Assembly (NCBI RefSeq): GCF_016921195.1
Contig: NZ_JAFGYF010000001.1
Coordinates: forward strand, 744,001 to 808,000
Length of the DNA stretch: 64,000 nt
DNA from: Cellulosimicrobium cellulans
GTDB lineage: Bacteria; Actinomycetota; Actinomycetes; Actinomycetales; Cellulomonadaceae
Direction: 5' to 3'
This document shows positions 9,207 to 18,891 of this stretch, one piece after another. The translations under genes were made by a program, and so were the position numbers. The number at the start of each line of letters is the position of its first letter. Position 1 is the stretch's first letter. The notes beneath the pieces were generated by a model, which was not told where the DNA came from, ran no database searches, and worked only from the letters and a program-made list of their open reading frames with translations.

Positions 9207-9242
9207 GTGCGGCCGTGGCGCTGCTCGTGTCGGCGTGACGCA

Positions 9243-9277
9243 CGACGGCCCGCCCCGGAGTTCGGGGCGGGCCGTCG
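9243..9277 (-). terminator. Terminator hairpin of the LppM-like gene
   Basis: Perfect 15-bp arms, 9243-9257 (CGACGGCCCGCCCCG) and 9263-9277, with a 5-base loop, starting about 60 bases after the stop of the LppM-like lipoprotein gene. It separates that gene from the ThuA gene promoter region further along the minus strand. Confidence 0.78.
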
Positions 9278-9338
9278 ATGGGTGGTGCTGCGGGTCACGG
9301 GCGTCGCGTGGCCGACGCCACGCGAGGCGTCGCGCCCG

Positions 9339-10733
9339 TCACTCGGGCGGCGGGCGCAGGCGCGTCGCGTCGTCGATCTCGTCGTCGGGTCCGCCCGGTG
9401 CCGGAGGGCCGTCCGGTCCTGCGCCCTGCTGCGGCGGGAGGGGCTGGGTCGGGGCCGGCTGCTGGTGCGGCGGCAGCGGCTGGGTCGCCCCGGGAGGCGC
9501 GGGCGGCTGCGCGGGAAGCGGCGTCGTCGGCGACGACTGCGGGTGCGGCGCGCCGGGAGGCGCGTACGGGGCCGCGCCGGGGTAGCCGCCCTGCGGCTGC
9601 GGCGGGGCCGGCGGCTGGGCGCCGTACTGACCCGGCGCCGGGGGCTGCGATCCGTAGCCCTGCGGCGAGCCCGGCTGGGCCGGGTAGGAGCCCGGCTGCT
9701 GTCCCTGCTGGCCGGGGTAGGCGCCGGGCTGACCGAGCTGCTGGCCCTGGTGCTGGCCGGGGTAGGCACCCGGCTGGCCCGGGTAGGCGCCCGGCTGCCC
9801 GGGGTACTGGCCCTGCTGCGCGGGGTAGCCGCCCTGCTGGCCCGGGTACTGGCCGGGCGCCGCGTAGGCGCCGGGCTGACCCGGCTGGCCCGGGTAGCCG
9901 CCCTGCTGGAAGCCGGCCGCCTGGCCGTCCTGCGTGCCCGGCTTGGAGCGGAGCACGAGCCAGAGCACGAGGCCGATGATGCCGAGCAGCACGACGCCGC
10001 CGATGACGAACCAGAGCCACGCCAGGGAGCCCGAGTCCGCGGCGTCGCCCGCGCCGTCGCCGCCGTCGGGCGCGGTCGCGCCGTCCGAGTCGGTCGCCTC
10101 GTCCGAGCCCTCGTCGCCGGACCCCCCGGAGCCGCCGGCGATCGCCGAGCCACGGGCCGAGATCTCGTTGACCTCGCCCATCACCGGTCGCCACGTGACG
10201 GTGTTGCCGTCGACCTCGCCGTTGGTCTCGCCGACCTCACCGGGGAAGGTGACCGAGATGACGACCTCGAAGCCCTCCATCATCTGGCGGGTCATCTCGT
10301 CCGTGCTCGGGTCGGACCCGTCGAGGCCCATCTCCTCGTCCGACATGTCCATCGAGCCGCTGACGACGAACTCGTCGCCCTCGCGCGTGATGGACAGCTC
10401 GTCGGCGCCACCGGTCGACATCTCCGAGATCGGCTGGTCCGTGTACGTCATCTTCGTACCGGTGTAGCCGCCCTCGGCGTACGGCTCCGCCGTCGCGCCC
10501 GGAGGCAGGTCCGACTCCATCTCGGAGCCCATCTGGTCCCACAGCGCCTGCGGGTCCTGCCCCATCGACTCGGCGAACTCGTCCGAGAACGCCATGATGA
10601 TCGTGCCGTCGGCGGTGTCGTCCTCGTTGAGGGTGAGGTTCATGTCCATCTTCATGCAGCCCGCGAGGAACAGTGCGAGGGTGGCGAAGAGGGCAGCGAG
10701 GCCGAGACGTCTGCGCAAGGGGGTGGAGTTCAC
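9339..10733 (-). CDS. LppM-like lipoprotein with transmembrane segment and Gln/Pro/Gly/Tyr-rich tail
   Basis: 464 residues. A lipoprotein signal ends in LAGC (lipid-modified C26). The extracytoplasmic domain (27-200) resembles the mycobacterial LppM family ([22 protein letters not shown]). An acidic Gly/Ser/Asp linker precedes a single transmembrane helix at about 237-262. Residues 270-464 are low complexity, with repeats of GQPGAYPGQ type, presumably cytoplasmic. LppM is implicated in lipoglycan/envelope processes in mycobacteria; function here is unknown. The start GTG at 10733 has a -10-like CATGCT six bases upstream, fitting a leaderless mRNA. Confidence 0.8.
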   Translation of the reverse strand: MNSTPLRRRLGLAALFATLALFLAGCMKMDMNLTLNEDDTADGTIIMAFSDEFAESMGQDPQALWDQMGSEMESDLPPGATAEPYAEGGYTGTKMTYTDQPISEMSTGGADELSITREGDEFVVSGSMDMSDEEMGLDGSDPSTDEMTRQMMEGFEVVISVTFPGEVGETNGEVDGNTVTWRPVMGEVNEISARGSAIAGGSGGSGDEGSDEATDSDGATAPDGGDGAGDAADSGSLAWLWFVIGGVVLLGIIGLVLWLVLRSKPGTQDGQAAGFQQGGYPGQPGQPGAYAAPGQYPGQQGGYPAQQGQYPGQPGAYPGQPGAYPGQHQGQQLGQPGAYPGQQGQQPGSYPAQPGSPQGYGSQPPAPGQYGAQPPAPPQPQGGYPGAAPYAPPGAPHPQSSPTTPLPAQPPAPPGATQPLPPHQQPAPTQPLPPQQGAGPDGPPAPGGPDDEIDDATRLRPPPE

Positions 10734-10859
10734 TGGCCCAGCATGTCGCGGATCGTCGCCCGAGGCGAGGGTCGATGCCGATTTGAGACGGAATGCGGCC
10801 GGACTTCATCCGCTCCGGACGACGGACCACGGGGAGGTCGGGCGCCAGGCCGGCGTAGG

Positions 10860-10884
10860 AAGTTGAGCGGAATACACTCAACTT
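10860..10884 (+). promoter_or_regulatory. HAIR element (HspR operator) of clpB
   Basis: Inverted repeat AAGTTGAG-N9-CTCAACTT. The known HspR operator (HAIR) is CTTGAGT-N7-ACTCAAG, that is TTGAG-N9-CTCAA, and this site keeps both half-sites at the exact spacing. It ends 52 bases before the clpB ATG. A -10-like TACACT (10873-10878) lies inside it, so bound HspR would block transcription until heat shock. Confidence 0.88.
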
Positions 10885-10936
10885 CGGAGTGGTTCCACTG
10901 GTCAGACCATCTTTCGAGCACCACACCGGAGCACCT

Positions 10937-13558
10937 ATGGAAACGAAGTTCACCACGATGTCGCAGCAGGCGATCGGCGAGGCGATCCAGACCGCGTCGG
11001 CCGCCGGCAACCCCCAGCTCGAGCCGACCCACCTCCTCGCCGCTCTGCTCACGCAGGAGGGCGGGGTCGCCGTCGGGCTGCTCGACGCCGTCGGCGCGGA
11101 CAAGCAGGCCGTCGGCCAGAAGGTCCGTGCCGCGCTCGTCGCGCTCCCCACCGCGAGCGGGTCGGCCGTCGCGCAGCCGACGCCGTCGCGCGCCACGTCC
11201 ACGGCGCTCGACAACGCCGCGAAGGAGGCGCAGGCCCTCGGCGACGAGTACGTCTCCACCGAGCACCTGCTGCTCGGCATCGCCGCGGGCTCGTCGCAGG
11301 CGGCGACGATCCTTCAGCAGGCCGGCGCGACCGCCGACGCGCTGCGCTCGGCGCTGCCCGCCGTGCGGGGGAGCGCGCGCGTGACGAGCCCGAACCCGGA
11401 GGGCACGTACAAGGCGCTCGAGCAGTACGGGACCGACCTCACGGCCGCGGCCGCCGAGGGCAAGCTCGACCCCGTGATCGGGCGTGACTCCGAGATCCGG
11501 CGCGTCGTGCAGGTGCTGAGCCGCCGCACCAAGAACAACCCCGTGCTCATCGGCGAGCCCGGCGTCGGCAAGACGGCCGTCGTCGAGGGCCTCGCGCAGC
11601 GCATCGTCGCGGGCGACGTCCCCACGTCGCTCCAGGGCAAGCGCCTCGTGTCCCTCGACCTCGCGAGCATGGTCGCGGGCGCGAAGTACCGCGGCGAGTT
11701 CGAGGAGCGGCTCAAGGCCGTCCTGGAGGAGATCAGGTCCTCCGACGGCGAGGTCGTCACGTTCATCGACGAGCTGCACACGGTCGTCGGCGCGGGCGCC
11801 GGCGGCGAGGGTGCCATGGACGCGGGCAACATGCTCAAGCCCATGCTCGCGCGCGGCGAGCTGCGTCTCGTCGGTGCGACCACGCTCGACGAGTACCGCG
11901 AGTACATCGAGAAGGACCCGGCCCTCGAGCGCCGCTTCCAGCAGGTGTTCGTCGGGGAGCCGTCGGTCGAGGACACCGTCGCGATCCTGCGCGGGCTCAA
12001 GGAGCGGTACGAGGCGCACCACAAGGTGACGATCGCCGACTCGGCGCTCGTCGCCGCGGCGTCGCTCTCCGACCGCTACATCACCGGTCGCCAGCTCCCG
12101 GACAAGGCGATCGACCTCGTCGACGAGGCGGCGTCGCGCCTGCGCATGGAGCTCGACTCGTCGCCGATCGAGATCGACGAGCTGCAGCGCGCGGTCACGC
12201 GCCTGGAGATGGAGGAGGTCGTGCTCTCCGAGTCGACCGACCCGGCGTCCCTCGAGCGGCTCGAGAAGCTGCGCGCCGACCTCGCCGACCGGCGTGAGGA
12301 GCTCGCCGCGCTCACCGCGCGCTGGGAGGCCGAGAAGGCCGGCCACAACCGCGTGGGCGACCTGCGCGCCAAGCTCGACGAGCTGCGGGTCCAGGTCGAG
12401 CGCGCCATCCGCGAGGGCGACCTCGAGACCGCGGGCCGGCTCCAGTACGGCGAGATCCCGCAGGTGCAGCGCGAGCTCGACACGGCCGAGGCCGAGGAGC
12501 GGGCGGACGACGCGTTCGCCGCGTCCGGGCCCGAGGCCGCACCGATGATCGCCGACAAGGTCGGCGCGGACGAGATCGCGGAGGTCGTGTCCGCGTGGAC
12601 GGGCATCCCCGCCGGCCGCATGCTCCAGGGCGAGAGCGAGAAGCTCCTGCACATGGAGGAGGTCATCGGGGAGCGCCTCATCGGCCAGCAGGCGGCCGTC
12701 CGCTCGGTGTCCGACGCCGTCCGCCGCTCGCGCGCGGGCGTCGCCGACCCGGACCGGCCCACGGGTTCGTTCCTCTTCCTCGGCCCCACGGGCGTGGGCA
12801 AGACGGAGCTCGCCAAGTCGCTCGCGGACTTCCTCTTCGACGACGAGCGCGCCATGGTGCGCATCGACATGTCGGAGTACTCCGAGAAGCACTCGGTGGC
12901 CCGGCTCGTCGGCGCGCCCCCGGGGTACGTCGGCTACGAGGAGGGCGGCCAGCTCACCGAGGCCGTGCGGCGCCGTCCCTACTCGGTGGTCCTGCTCGAC
13001 GAGGTCGAGAAGGCGCACCCCGAGGTCTTCGACATCCTGCTCCAGGTGCTCGACGACGGCCGCCTCACCGACGGCCAGGGGCGCACGGTCGACTTCCGCA
13101 ACGTCATCCTCGTGCTGACCTCGAACCTCGGGTCGCAGTTCCTCGTGGACCCGATGCTCGACGACGCCGCGAAGCGCGAGGCCGTGATGAGCACCGTGCG
13201 GTCGAGCTTCAAGCCGGAGTTCCTCAACCGCCTCGACGACGTGATCGTGTTCGAGCCGCTCACGCTCGACGAGCTCGGCCGGATCGTCGACATCAGCGTC
13301 GCGCACCTCGCCAAGCGTCTCGCCGACCGGCGCATCACGCTCGACGTCACGACGGCCGCCCGCGAGTGGCTCGCGCTCGAGGGCTTCGACCCCGCGTACG
13401 GGGCGCGCCCCCTGCGCCGCCTCGTGCAGCGCGAGATCGGCGACCGCCTCGCGCGGATGCTGCTCTCGGGCGACGTCGCCGACGGCGACGTGGTGCGCGT
13501 CGACCGCGACCCCGAGGCCGAGGGGCTGACCCTCGGGACGGAGATCCTCACCGCCTGA
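10937..13558 (+). CDS. clpB: ATP-dependent disaggregase ClpB
   Basis: 873-residue hexameric AAA+ chaperone that extracts polypeptides from aggregates with DnaK. It has two Clp-N repeats (1-145), NBD1 with [10 protein letters not shown], a coiled-coil middle domain (about 400-530; [16 protein letters not shown]), NBD2 with [21 protein letters not shown], and a D2 small domain. Length is normal. ATG at 10937 gives the conserved N-terminus [13 protein letters not shown] and has GGAG six bases upstream; a GTG at 10889 was rejected because it lies close to the operator. Control is probably by HspR through the HAIR element. A family B repeat follows the stop. Confidence 0.97.
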   Translation: METKFTTMSQQAIGEAIQTASAAGNPQLEPTHLLAALLTQEGGVAVGLLDAVGADKQAVGQKVRAALVALPTASGSAVAQPTPSRATSTALDNAAKEAQALGDEYVSTEHLLLGIAAGSSQAATILQQAGATADALRSALPAVRGSARVTSPNPEGTYKALEQYGTDLTAAAAEGKLDPVIGRDSEIRRVVQVLSRRTKNNPVLIGEPGVGKTAVVEGLAQRIVAGDVPTSLQGKRLVSLDLASMVAGAKYRGEFEERLKAVLEEIRSSDGEVVTFIDELHTVVGAGAGGEGAMDAGNMLKPMLARGELRLVGATTLDEYREYIEKDPALERRFQQVFVGEPSVEDTVAILRGLKERYEAHHKVTIADSALVAAASLSDRYITGRQLPDKAIDLVDEAASRLRMELDSSPIEIDELQRAVTRLEMEEVVLSESTDPASLERLEKLRADLADRREELAALTARWEAEKAGHNRVGDLRAKLDELRVQVERAIREGDLETAGRLQYGEIPQVQRELDTAEAEERADDAFAASGPEAAPMIADKVGADEIAEVVSAWTGIPAGRMLQGESEKLLHMEEVIGERLIGQQAAVRSVSDAVRRSRAGVADPDRPTGSFLFLGPTGVGKTELAKSLADFLFDDERAMVRIDMSEYSEKHSVARLVGAPPGYVGYEEGGQLTEAVRRRPYSVVLLDEVEKAHPEVFDILLQVLDDGRLTDGQGRTVDFRNVILVLTSNLGSQFLVDPMLDDAAKREAVMSTVRSSFKPEFLNRLDDVIVFEPLTLDELGRIVDISVAHLAKRLADRRITLDVTTAAREWLALEGFDPAYGARPLRRLVQREIGDRLARMLLSGDVADGDVVRVDRDPEAEGLTLGTEILTA

Positions 13559-13591
13559 CGTCCGAGCTCTGAGGGAGGAGGGCCCGGCCCG

Positions 13592-13674
13592 CCGAGGCGG
13601 AGCCCTGGCCCGCCGAGGTAGAGCCCTGGGCCCGTCGAGGTAGAGCCCTGGTCGTCGACCAGGGCTCTATCTCG
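13592..13674. repeat. Family B repeat cluster, CCGAGGTAGAGCCCTGG units with hairpin
   Basis: Three direct copies of a 17-base word (13592-13608 CCGAGGCGGAGCCCTGG; 13613-13629 CCGAGGTAGAGCCCTGG; 13635-13651 TCGAGGTAGAGCCCTGG) are followed by an inverted copy at 13659-13674. The last direct copy and the inverted copy form an 18-bp hairpin with a 3-base loop and one G:T wobble. It starts 34 bases after clpB and could be its terminator, but the tandem units before the hairpin are not needed for that. A second cluster lies at 18797-18888. Confidence 0.85.
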
Positions 13675-13737
13675 TGAGGGTGGGCCGCAGACCCCCGATC
13701 CCGGGCGGGCGGTGCCGTGCCGGGACATACTCGGTCC

Positions 13738-14718
13738 GTGCCCACCGACGAGACGAGCGAGACCCAGAACACCGCTCCGCAGCGCCCCGACGTCGGGCCC
13801 CACCGCTCGGCCGTGATCGTCAACCCGAACCGGGTCGAAGGGCTGGACGAGCTGCGCGACCTCCTCGTCGCGCGGCTCACCGAGGCGGGGTGGCCGGAAC
13901 CCACCTGGCTCGAGACGACGGCCGAGGACCCGGGCACGGGCCAGGCGCGCCAGGCCGTCGCCGACGGGGCCGAGGTGGTGTTCGTCAGCGGCGGCGACGG
14001 GACGGTGCGGGCCGTCGTCGAGGGGCTGGCCGGGACCGACGCCGCGCTCGCGATCCTGCCGGGCGGCACGGGGAACCTCCTCGCGGTGAACCTCGGCGTC
14101 CCGACCGACGCCGAGGAGGGCGTCCGGCTCGTGCTGGAGGGCGGACGGCGCACGATCGACGTCGGTGTCGCCGACGGCCAGACGTTCGCGATCATGGCCG
14201 GGATGGGCCTCGACGCCGCGATGATGCGCGACGCCCCGACGGCGCTCAAGGCGAAGGCGGGCTCCGTCGCGTACGTCTTCTCCGCGCTCAAGCACCTCAC
14301 CGACGACGAGATGCGCGTCGAGGTGACCGTCGACGGACAGACCCGACGCCGGCGTGCGCGCACGGTGGTGATCGGCAACGTGGGACGTCTCCAGGCCGGG
14401 ACGAACCTGCTCCCGGACGCGGAGCCCGACAACGGGCAGCTCGAGGTCGCGATCATCGCGCCGCGCAACCTCCGGCACTGGGTCCAGCTCCTGTGGGGCG
14501 TGGTGCGGGGCAAGAGCCGCGTACCGAGCCGGGAGGTCGTGCGGGGCCGGGAGGTCTCCGTGGTCTCCGACCGGGTGCAGCCCCGCCAGCTCGACGGCGA
14601 CGTGGTCGAGCCGGCCGAGCGCCTCGACGTCAGCGTGCGGCCGCAGGCGCTGCACGTGTGCGTGTACCAGCCGGACGAGTCGGAGGACCTCACGCGGGGT
14701 GCTCCCGGCCACCCGTGA
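13738..14718 (+). CDS. Diacylglycerol kinase / YegS-BmrU-type lipid kinase
   Basis: 326 residues with a DAGK catalytic domain: VIVNPNRVEG strand, the nucleotide-binding VSGGDGTVRAVVEGLAG and LPGGTGNLLAVNLGVP. These are the hallmarks of DagK/YegS kinases, which phosphorylate diacylglycerol or related lipids at the membrane inner face. A C-terminal beta-sandwich domain follows. GTG at 13738 is chosen because CATACT ends six bases before it (leaderless pattern); an in-frame GTG seven codons upstream would overlap that hexamer. It is followed by a small membrane-protein gene. Confidence 0.88.
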   Translation: MPTDETSETQNTAPQRPDVGPHRSAVIVNPNRVEGLDELRDLLVARLTEAGWPEPTWLETTAEDPGTGQARQAVADGAEVVFVSGGDGTVRAVVEGLAGTDAALAILPGGTGNLLAVNLGVPTDAEEGVRLVLEGGRRTIDVGVADGQTFAIMAGMGLDAAMMRDAPTALKAKAGSVAYVFSALKHLTDDEMRVEVTVDGQTRRRRARTVVIGNVGRLQAGTNLLPDAEPDNGQLEVAIIAPRNLRHWVQLLWGVVRGKSRVPSREVVRGREVSVVSDRVQPRQLDGDVVEPAERLDVSVRPQALHVCVYQPDESEDLTRGAPGHP

Positions 14719-14785
14719 GCCCGGCGACCGGCGCAGCCCGCGGACGTCCCCGTCGCCCGACCCGGGGCTCCGGCAGGATGGTCGC

Positions 14786-15184
14786 ATGAGCGCTCCCCAG
14801 CCCGGCCCCGAGGCCTGGTCCGCACCTGCCCTCTCGCCCCACGGCTCGAGCTCGCCGGCCCCCGGCGCGCGGCGCTCGCCGCTCGCCGTCGTGGCCTTCG
14901 TCGCCGGAGCCGCGACCGTCCTGGTCGGTGCGGTGTTCACGCTGGCCCTCCCGTTCGTGCTCTCGTCGTCGGGCTACTCGCCGTCGTCGGTCGGCGTGCT
15001 CCAGCTCGTGAACGGCATCCTCACGGGCGTCCTCGCGCTGGTCGCGACGGTCACCGGGGCGGTCGCGCTCGTACGGAGGCTGCCGGGCACGGCGCTCGCC
15101 GCCGCCGGCACGGCCCTCGGCGCGGCGGCACTCCTCGGGGTCGTCCTCGGCCTCGTGCAGGGTGCGCTCTACCAGGTCCTCTGA
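14786..15184 (+). CDS. Small DUF4190-like membrane protein, unknown function
   Basis: 132 residues. After a 30-residue Pro/Ser/Ala-rich N-terminus come three or four hydrophobic helices (LAVVAFVAGAATVLVGAVFT; a long stretch at about 65-95; LAAAGTALGAAALLGVVLGL). The layout recalls DUF4190-type actinobacterial proteins, but no motif confirms it. CAGGAT ends six bases before the ATG, so the mRNA is probably leaderless. Nothing in the sequence shows a function. Confidence 0.65.
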   Translation: MSAPQPGPEAWSAPALSPHGSSSPAPGARRSPLAVVAFVAGAATVLVGAVFTLALPFVLSSSGYSPSSVGVLQLVNGILTGVLALVATVTGAVALVRRLPGTALAAAGTALGAAALLGVVLGLVQGALYQVL

Positions 15185-15285
15185 CCTCCTCGAACCGCCC
15201 GGGGTCCGCCCTGGGCCCGGTCCGGCCTCGTGCCTCCCCGCGAGCGCCGGGTGCGAGCCGACGCTCGCTGCTGCACGGTGGGCCC

Positions 15286-15945
15286 ATGAGCCCCCGACGA
15301 CCGGCCCCGGAGCGACCCGGCGCGCAGGAGTGGCTCCCGCGTGGCCGTGCGGCGAGCGACGTCGACGCTCTCGCCCGGGCGGCGCGGGACTGCCACGGGT
15401 GCGAGCTGTGGCGGGACGCCACGCAGGTCGTGTTCTCGCGCGGGCCCGAGCGCGCGCGGCTCGTGCTCGTCGGCGAGCAGCCGGGCGACCGGGAGGACCG
15501 CGAGGGCGAGCCGTTCGTCGGGCCCGCGGGGCGCCTCCTCGACGAGGCGCTCGACGCCGCCGGGCTGTCCGCCGACGACGTCTACCTGACGAACGCCGTG
15601 AAGCACTTCCGGTTCGAGGAGCGCGGCAAGCGTCGCCTGCACAAGAGCCCGGACGTCGCGCACGTGCGCGCGTGCCTCCCGTGGCTCACCGCCGAGGTGG
15701 CCGCCGTGGCGCCCCGCGTCGTCGTCGCGATGGGCGCGACCGCGGGGCGCGCCGTGCTCGGGCGTCCCGTGCGGGTCACCGCCGAGCGCGGCCAGGTGCT
15801 CGACGTCGACGACGCGCCGCGCGTCGTGCTCACCACCCACCCGTCCGCGCTGCTGCGGCTGCGCGAGCGCGCCGAGCGGGAGGCGGCGTTCGCCGCGCTC
15901 GTCGACGACCTCCGCCTCGCGTCCGACGCGGCCGGCGTCCGGTGA
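15286..15945 (+). CDS. udgX: UdgX-type uracil-DNA glycosylase
   Basis: 219 residues of the family 4-like uracil-DNA glycosylase group with an iron-sulfur cluster (C36-x2-C39 and C130 visible). Motif GEQPGD at 63-68 and the loop KRRLH, with H119, are the marks of UdgX. In the characterised mycobacterial enzyme the equivalent His forms a covalent bond to the abasic site after uracil removal, giving a dead-end DNA-protein complex. ATG at 15286 has CACGGT six bases upstream (leaderless pattern). The stop overlaps the next gene's GTG (GTGA). Confidence 0.88.
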   Translation: MSPRRPAPERPGAQEWLPRGRAASDVDALARAARDCHGCELWRDATQVVFSRGPERARLVLVGEQPGDREDREGEPFVGPAGRLLDEALDAAGLSADDVYLTNAVKHFRFEERGKRRLHKSPDVAHVRACLPWLTAEVAAVAPRVVVAMGATAGRAVLGRPVRVTAERGQVLDVDDAPRVVLTTHPSALLRLRERAEREAAFAALVDDLRLASDAAGVR

Positions 15946-16748
15946 CCGACGGTCCCGCCCCGACGGCGCCCGACCCCGCGACGCGGGGGCCGGGAGCCTC
16001 GCCGCACCGGACCCCGCGCGTCGTCGTCAACGCCCAGCGCTGGGAGGCGCTGACGTTCCTGCACTGGCGCGCCGACCCGGCCGTCGTGCAGGGCTGGCTC
16101 CCGCCCGGCCTCACGGTGCAGGAGGTCGGCGGGTCGACGTGGCTCGGCGTGGTCCCGTTCGTCATGGCGGACGTCCGCGTCCCGCCCCTGCCCGCCCTCG
16201 GCGCGTGGTCGACGTTCCCGGAGCTGAACGTCCGCGCGTACGTGCGCGACCACGCGGGCACCGAGGGCGTGTGGTTCCTCGGCCTGTGGGTCACGTCGCG
16301 CGCGTTCGTCGCCGCGACGCGCGCCGCGGGCGTCCCCTACCATCCGGCCCGCGCGGCGGTGCACGCGCGCGGCGACCGTACGGGGCCGCCGTCGGCGGTG
16401 CGCTACCGGTTCCGCTCCGCCGGTCGGGGAGCCTTGCGTGTCCCGCACGAGCACGCCGGGCTGCGTGACGTCTCCCTGCACGCCGAGGTGCGCGCGCACG
16501 AGGAGGTGGACGCGTCGTCGGGCCTCGTGCGGCGGCTCACGGCGCGCTGGAACGCGTACGGCGCGCGGGCCGGGCGGCTGTGGCGGTTCCCCGTGGTGCA
16601 CGAGCCGTGGACGCTGCGGCGCGGCACGCTCGACGCGCTCGACACCGACCTGCTCGACCGGCTCGGCCTGCCGCCCGCCGACCCGGAGCTCGTGCACGTG
16701 GCCGCGCCCGTGCACGCGCGGTTCGCGGTCCCGCGGCCGGTCCGCTGA
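15942..16748 (+). CDS. DUF2071 (YqjF-like) protein
   Basis: 268 residues matching the DUF2071/YqjF pattern: RWEALTFLHWRADPAVVQGWLPPGLTVQ, TWLGVVPFVMADVRVPPLPALG, FPELNVRAYV, and the late VVHEPWTLRRG. The family has an acetoacetate-decarboxylase-like fold with no established reaction. GTG at 15942 overlaps the udgX stop by four bases, so the two are co-translated. Whether it helps UdgX in repair is unknown. It converges on the response regulator gene, with only two bases between stops. Confidence 0.82.
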   Translation: MTDGPAPTAPDPATRGPGASPHRTPRVVVNAQRWEALTFLHWRADPAVVQGWLPPGLTVQEVGGSTWLGVVPFVMADVRVPPLPALGAWSTFPELNVRAYVRDHAGTEGVWFLGLWVTSRAFVAATRAAGVPYHPARAAVHARGDRTGPPSAVRYRFRSAGRGALRVPHEHAGLRDVSLHAEVRAHEEVDASSGLVRRLTARWNAYGARAGRLWRFPVVHEPWTLRRGTLDALDTDLLDRLGLPPADPELVHVAAPVHARFAVPRPVR

Positions 16749-16750
16749 GG

Positions 16751-17410
16751 TCAGGCGGCCGGGTCGACGACGCCGTGCCGGAACGCCCAGACGACGAGCT
16801 GCACGCGGTCGCGCGCCCCGGTCTTGGTCATGGCCCGGCTCAGGTGCGACTTCACCGTGCTCGGCTCGAGGAACAGGGCCGTCGCGATCTCCGCGTTGGA
16901 CGACCCGCGGCACAGCAGGTCGACGATGTCGAGCTCGCGCGGGGTGAGCAGCGCAGCGGCGTCGTCGTCCCGGGAGACGGGCGCGCGGCGGCGCGCGAAC
17001 TCGCCGATGACCCGGCGGGTGAGGGACTGGTCGACCAGGCCGTCGCCCGCCGCCACGCGGCGCACGGCGTCGACGAGCACGTCCGGCTCGGCGTCCTTGA
17101 GCAGGAACCCGCTCGCCCCGGCCTCCAGGGCGCCGAACACGTAGTCGTCGAGGTCGAACGTGCTCACCACGAGCACGGGCACCGGCTCGGCGACGTCCGG
17201 CCCGGCGAGCGCGCGCGTCGCCGTGATCCCGTCCCCGCCGGGCATGCGCACGTCCATGCACACGACGTCGGGCCGCTCGCGCCGCACGACGCGCACGGCG
17301 TCGGCGCCGTTCGAGGCCTCGCCGACGACCTCGATCCCCTCGCTCTCGAGGATGACGGTGAACCCGGCACGGACGACGGCCTGGTCGTCCACGAGCACGA
17401 CGCGTGTCAC
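16751..17410 (-). CDS. NarL/LuxR-family response regulator
   Basis: 219 residues. The receiver domain (1-125) has the acidic pair DD at 8-9 and the phosphoacceptor D53 ([11 protein letters not shown]). A LuxR-type HTH lies at about 150-215 ([42 protein letters not shown], read in parts). GTG at 17410 is chosen because it overlaps the histidine kinase stop (GTGA) and places VLVDDQ directly at the N-terminus. It works with the upstream kinase; targets are unknown, though the nearby ABC exporter is a reasonable guess. Confidence 0.93.
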   Translation of the reverse strand: MTRVVLVDDQAVVRAGFTVILESEGIEVVGEASNGADAVRVVRRERPDVVCMDVRMPGGDGITATRALAGPDVAEPVPVLVVSTFDLDDYVFGALEAGASGFLLKDAEPDVLVDAVRRVAAGDGLVDQSLTRRVIGEFARRRAPVSRDDDAAALLTPRELDIVDLLCRGSSNAEIATALFLEPSTVKSHLSRAMTKTGARDRVQLVVWAFRHGVVDPAA

Positions 17411-18717
17411 GAGACCTCCTGGTCGGTGGTGCGGGGGTCGCGCCGGGGCGCGCGCGGCACGGTGAGTCGCACGATCCACGCCCCGTCAGGGGCGCGCCGC
17501 GCGTCGAGCGCGCCGCCGAGCACGGCCGCCCGCTCGCGCATGCCGACGAGCCCGTGCCCGGGCCGCGGGTCGGCGGACGGCACCGTGCCCGCCGCCGGGT
17601 TGCGCACCGTGAGGACGAGGTCGGCGGCCGACCACGCGAACCGCACCGCCACGGGCCGGCCCGGCGCGTGCCGGCGCGCGTTGGCGAGCGCCTCCTGGAG
17701 CACGCGGTAGACCGCGATCTGCGTGCTCGGCGTCGGCTCCCACGGGCTGCCGTCGGTCTCGACCTCGACGACGGTGCCCGCCGAGCGCGCCGTGTCGAGG
17801 AGCGCAGGGACCTCGGCGAGCGTGGGCTGCGGTGCCTCGCGCTCGTCGCCGCCCTCGTCGTCGCGGCCGCGCAGGATGCCGACCACGAGGCGCAGGTCGT
17901 CGAGCGTCGCGCGTCCCTGCGCGCGGATCCAGCGCACCGACTCCTTGGCGCGCTCGGGATCGGCGTCGACGAGCCGTTCCGCGGCGGACGCCTGGACCAC
18001 GATGCCCGACAGGTGGTGGGCCGCGACGTCGTGCAGCTCGCGCGCCATGCGGGCCCGCTCCTCGAGGACCGCCTGGGCGGCGAGCGCCTCGCGCTCGCGC
18101 TCGGCGCGCCGCACCCGGTCGCGCAGCTCGGCGACGAGCTCGCGCCGCGTCGCGACGTACGAGCCGACGAGCGCCGCGCCCACGAACGTGAGCAGCGCGG
18201 AGAGCAGAGCGCCGCCCACCTGGAGCGCGTGCTGCGCGGGCCCCGCCCCCGCGGGGACCGCGAACCCCCCGAGCGCGAAGACGAGCACGACCTGCGCGAC
18301 CGCCGCTGCCGCGGGTGCGGCCAGGCGCGTGCGACGCGGCGCGTACGCGCCGGCGGAGTAGGCGGCGACGAGGGTCGCCGGGGCCTGGAAGCCGACGTAC
18401 GGCGGCAGGAGCGCGGTGATGGCGACCTGGGCCGCCACGGCGAGCGCGAGGCACGCCAGCGGTGCCCGACGGCGGACCGTCAGGGTCGCCGCCTGGAGCA
18501 CGACGAGCGCGAGCACGGTCGCGCGCACGCCCAGGGTGACGATCACGGCGCCCGGCCCCGCGCCGAACGTCGCGCCGACGTCCGTCGCGAGCACGCGCTC
18601 GATGCCGAGGAACAGCACGACGGTCGCGGCGGCGACGACCGCGGCGAGCACGGCGTCGCGACCGGTGTCGGTGCGCACACCGGCCCGGTCGAGCGCGCGG
18701 CCCAGGGCCTCGGTCAC
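17407..18717 (-). CDS. NarL-type sensor histidine kinase
   Basis: 436 residues. The N-terminal half has about six hydrophobic helices (residues 22-190), a membrane sensor. A short coiled coil ([20 protein letters not shown]) leads to the HisKA_3 dimerisation domain with [12 protein letters not shown], phospho-His H229, and a C-terminal HATPase ([11 protein letters not shown]-box, [12 protein letters not shown]-box). GTG at 18717 is preferred because GGAGG lies five bases upstream; a TTG four codons further up is possible. The gene precedes its regulator with a 4-base overlap. Confidence 0.92.
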   Translation of the reverse strand: MTEALGRALDRAGVRTDTGRDAVLAAVVAAATVVLFLGIERVLATDVGATFGAGPGAVIVTLGVRATVLALVVLQAATLTVRRRAPLACLALAVAAQVAITALLPPYVGFQAPATLVAAYSAGAYAPRRTRLAAPAAAAVAQVVLVFALGGFAVPAGAGPAQHALQVGGALLSALLTFVGAALVGSYVATRRELVAELRDRVRRAEREREALAAQAVLEERARMARELHDVAAHHLSGIVVQASAAERLVDADPERAKESVRWIRAQGRATLDDLRLVVGILRGRDDEGGDEREAPQPTLAEVPALLDTARSAGTVVEVETDGSPWEPTPSTQIAVYRVLQEALANARRHAPGRPVAVRFAWSAADLVLTVRNPAAGTVPSADPRPGHGLVGMRERAAVLGGALDARRAPDGAWIVRLTVPRAPRRDPRTTDQEVS

Positions 18718-18796
18718 GATCTCCTCCAACGGGACGGCGGGACGACTGGGACGGACGGCAGCCCGCCCACCCTACGGGGGCGCACCGAACCGGCTG

Positions 18797-18888
18797 CCGA
18801 GGTAGATCCGTGGCCCACCGAGGGAGAGGCGTGGTCCCCGGAACGGGTGACCACGCCTCTCCCTCGCGGTACCAGGCCTCTACCTCGG
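18797..18888. repeat. Family B repeat cluster, nested hairpin
   Basis: Outer copies CCGAGGTAGATCCGTGG (18797-18813) and CCAGGCCTCTACCTCGG (18872-18888) are inverted with two mismatches. The inner pair, CGAGGGAGAGGCGTGGTC (18819-18836) and 18849-18866, is a perfect 18-bp inverted repeat around a 12-base loop. The words match the cluster at 13592-13674. It lies in the 174-base gap after the ABC permease stop (18892) and before the kinase start on the minus strand, so a terminator role is likely. Confidence 0.85.
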
Positions 18889-18891
18889 TGG

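Noticed and set aside
9600-9930. Tandem-repeat-like DNA (gggtaggcgcc type words)
   Set aside because: It is coding sequence for the Gln/Pro/Gly/Tyr-rich tail of the LppM-like lipoprotein, so it is annotated there, not as a separate DNA repeat.
10730-13306. Long minus-strand frame opposite clpB
   Set aside because: Low-complexity His/Arg/Glu-rich translation, fully covered by clpB.
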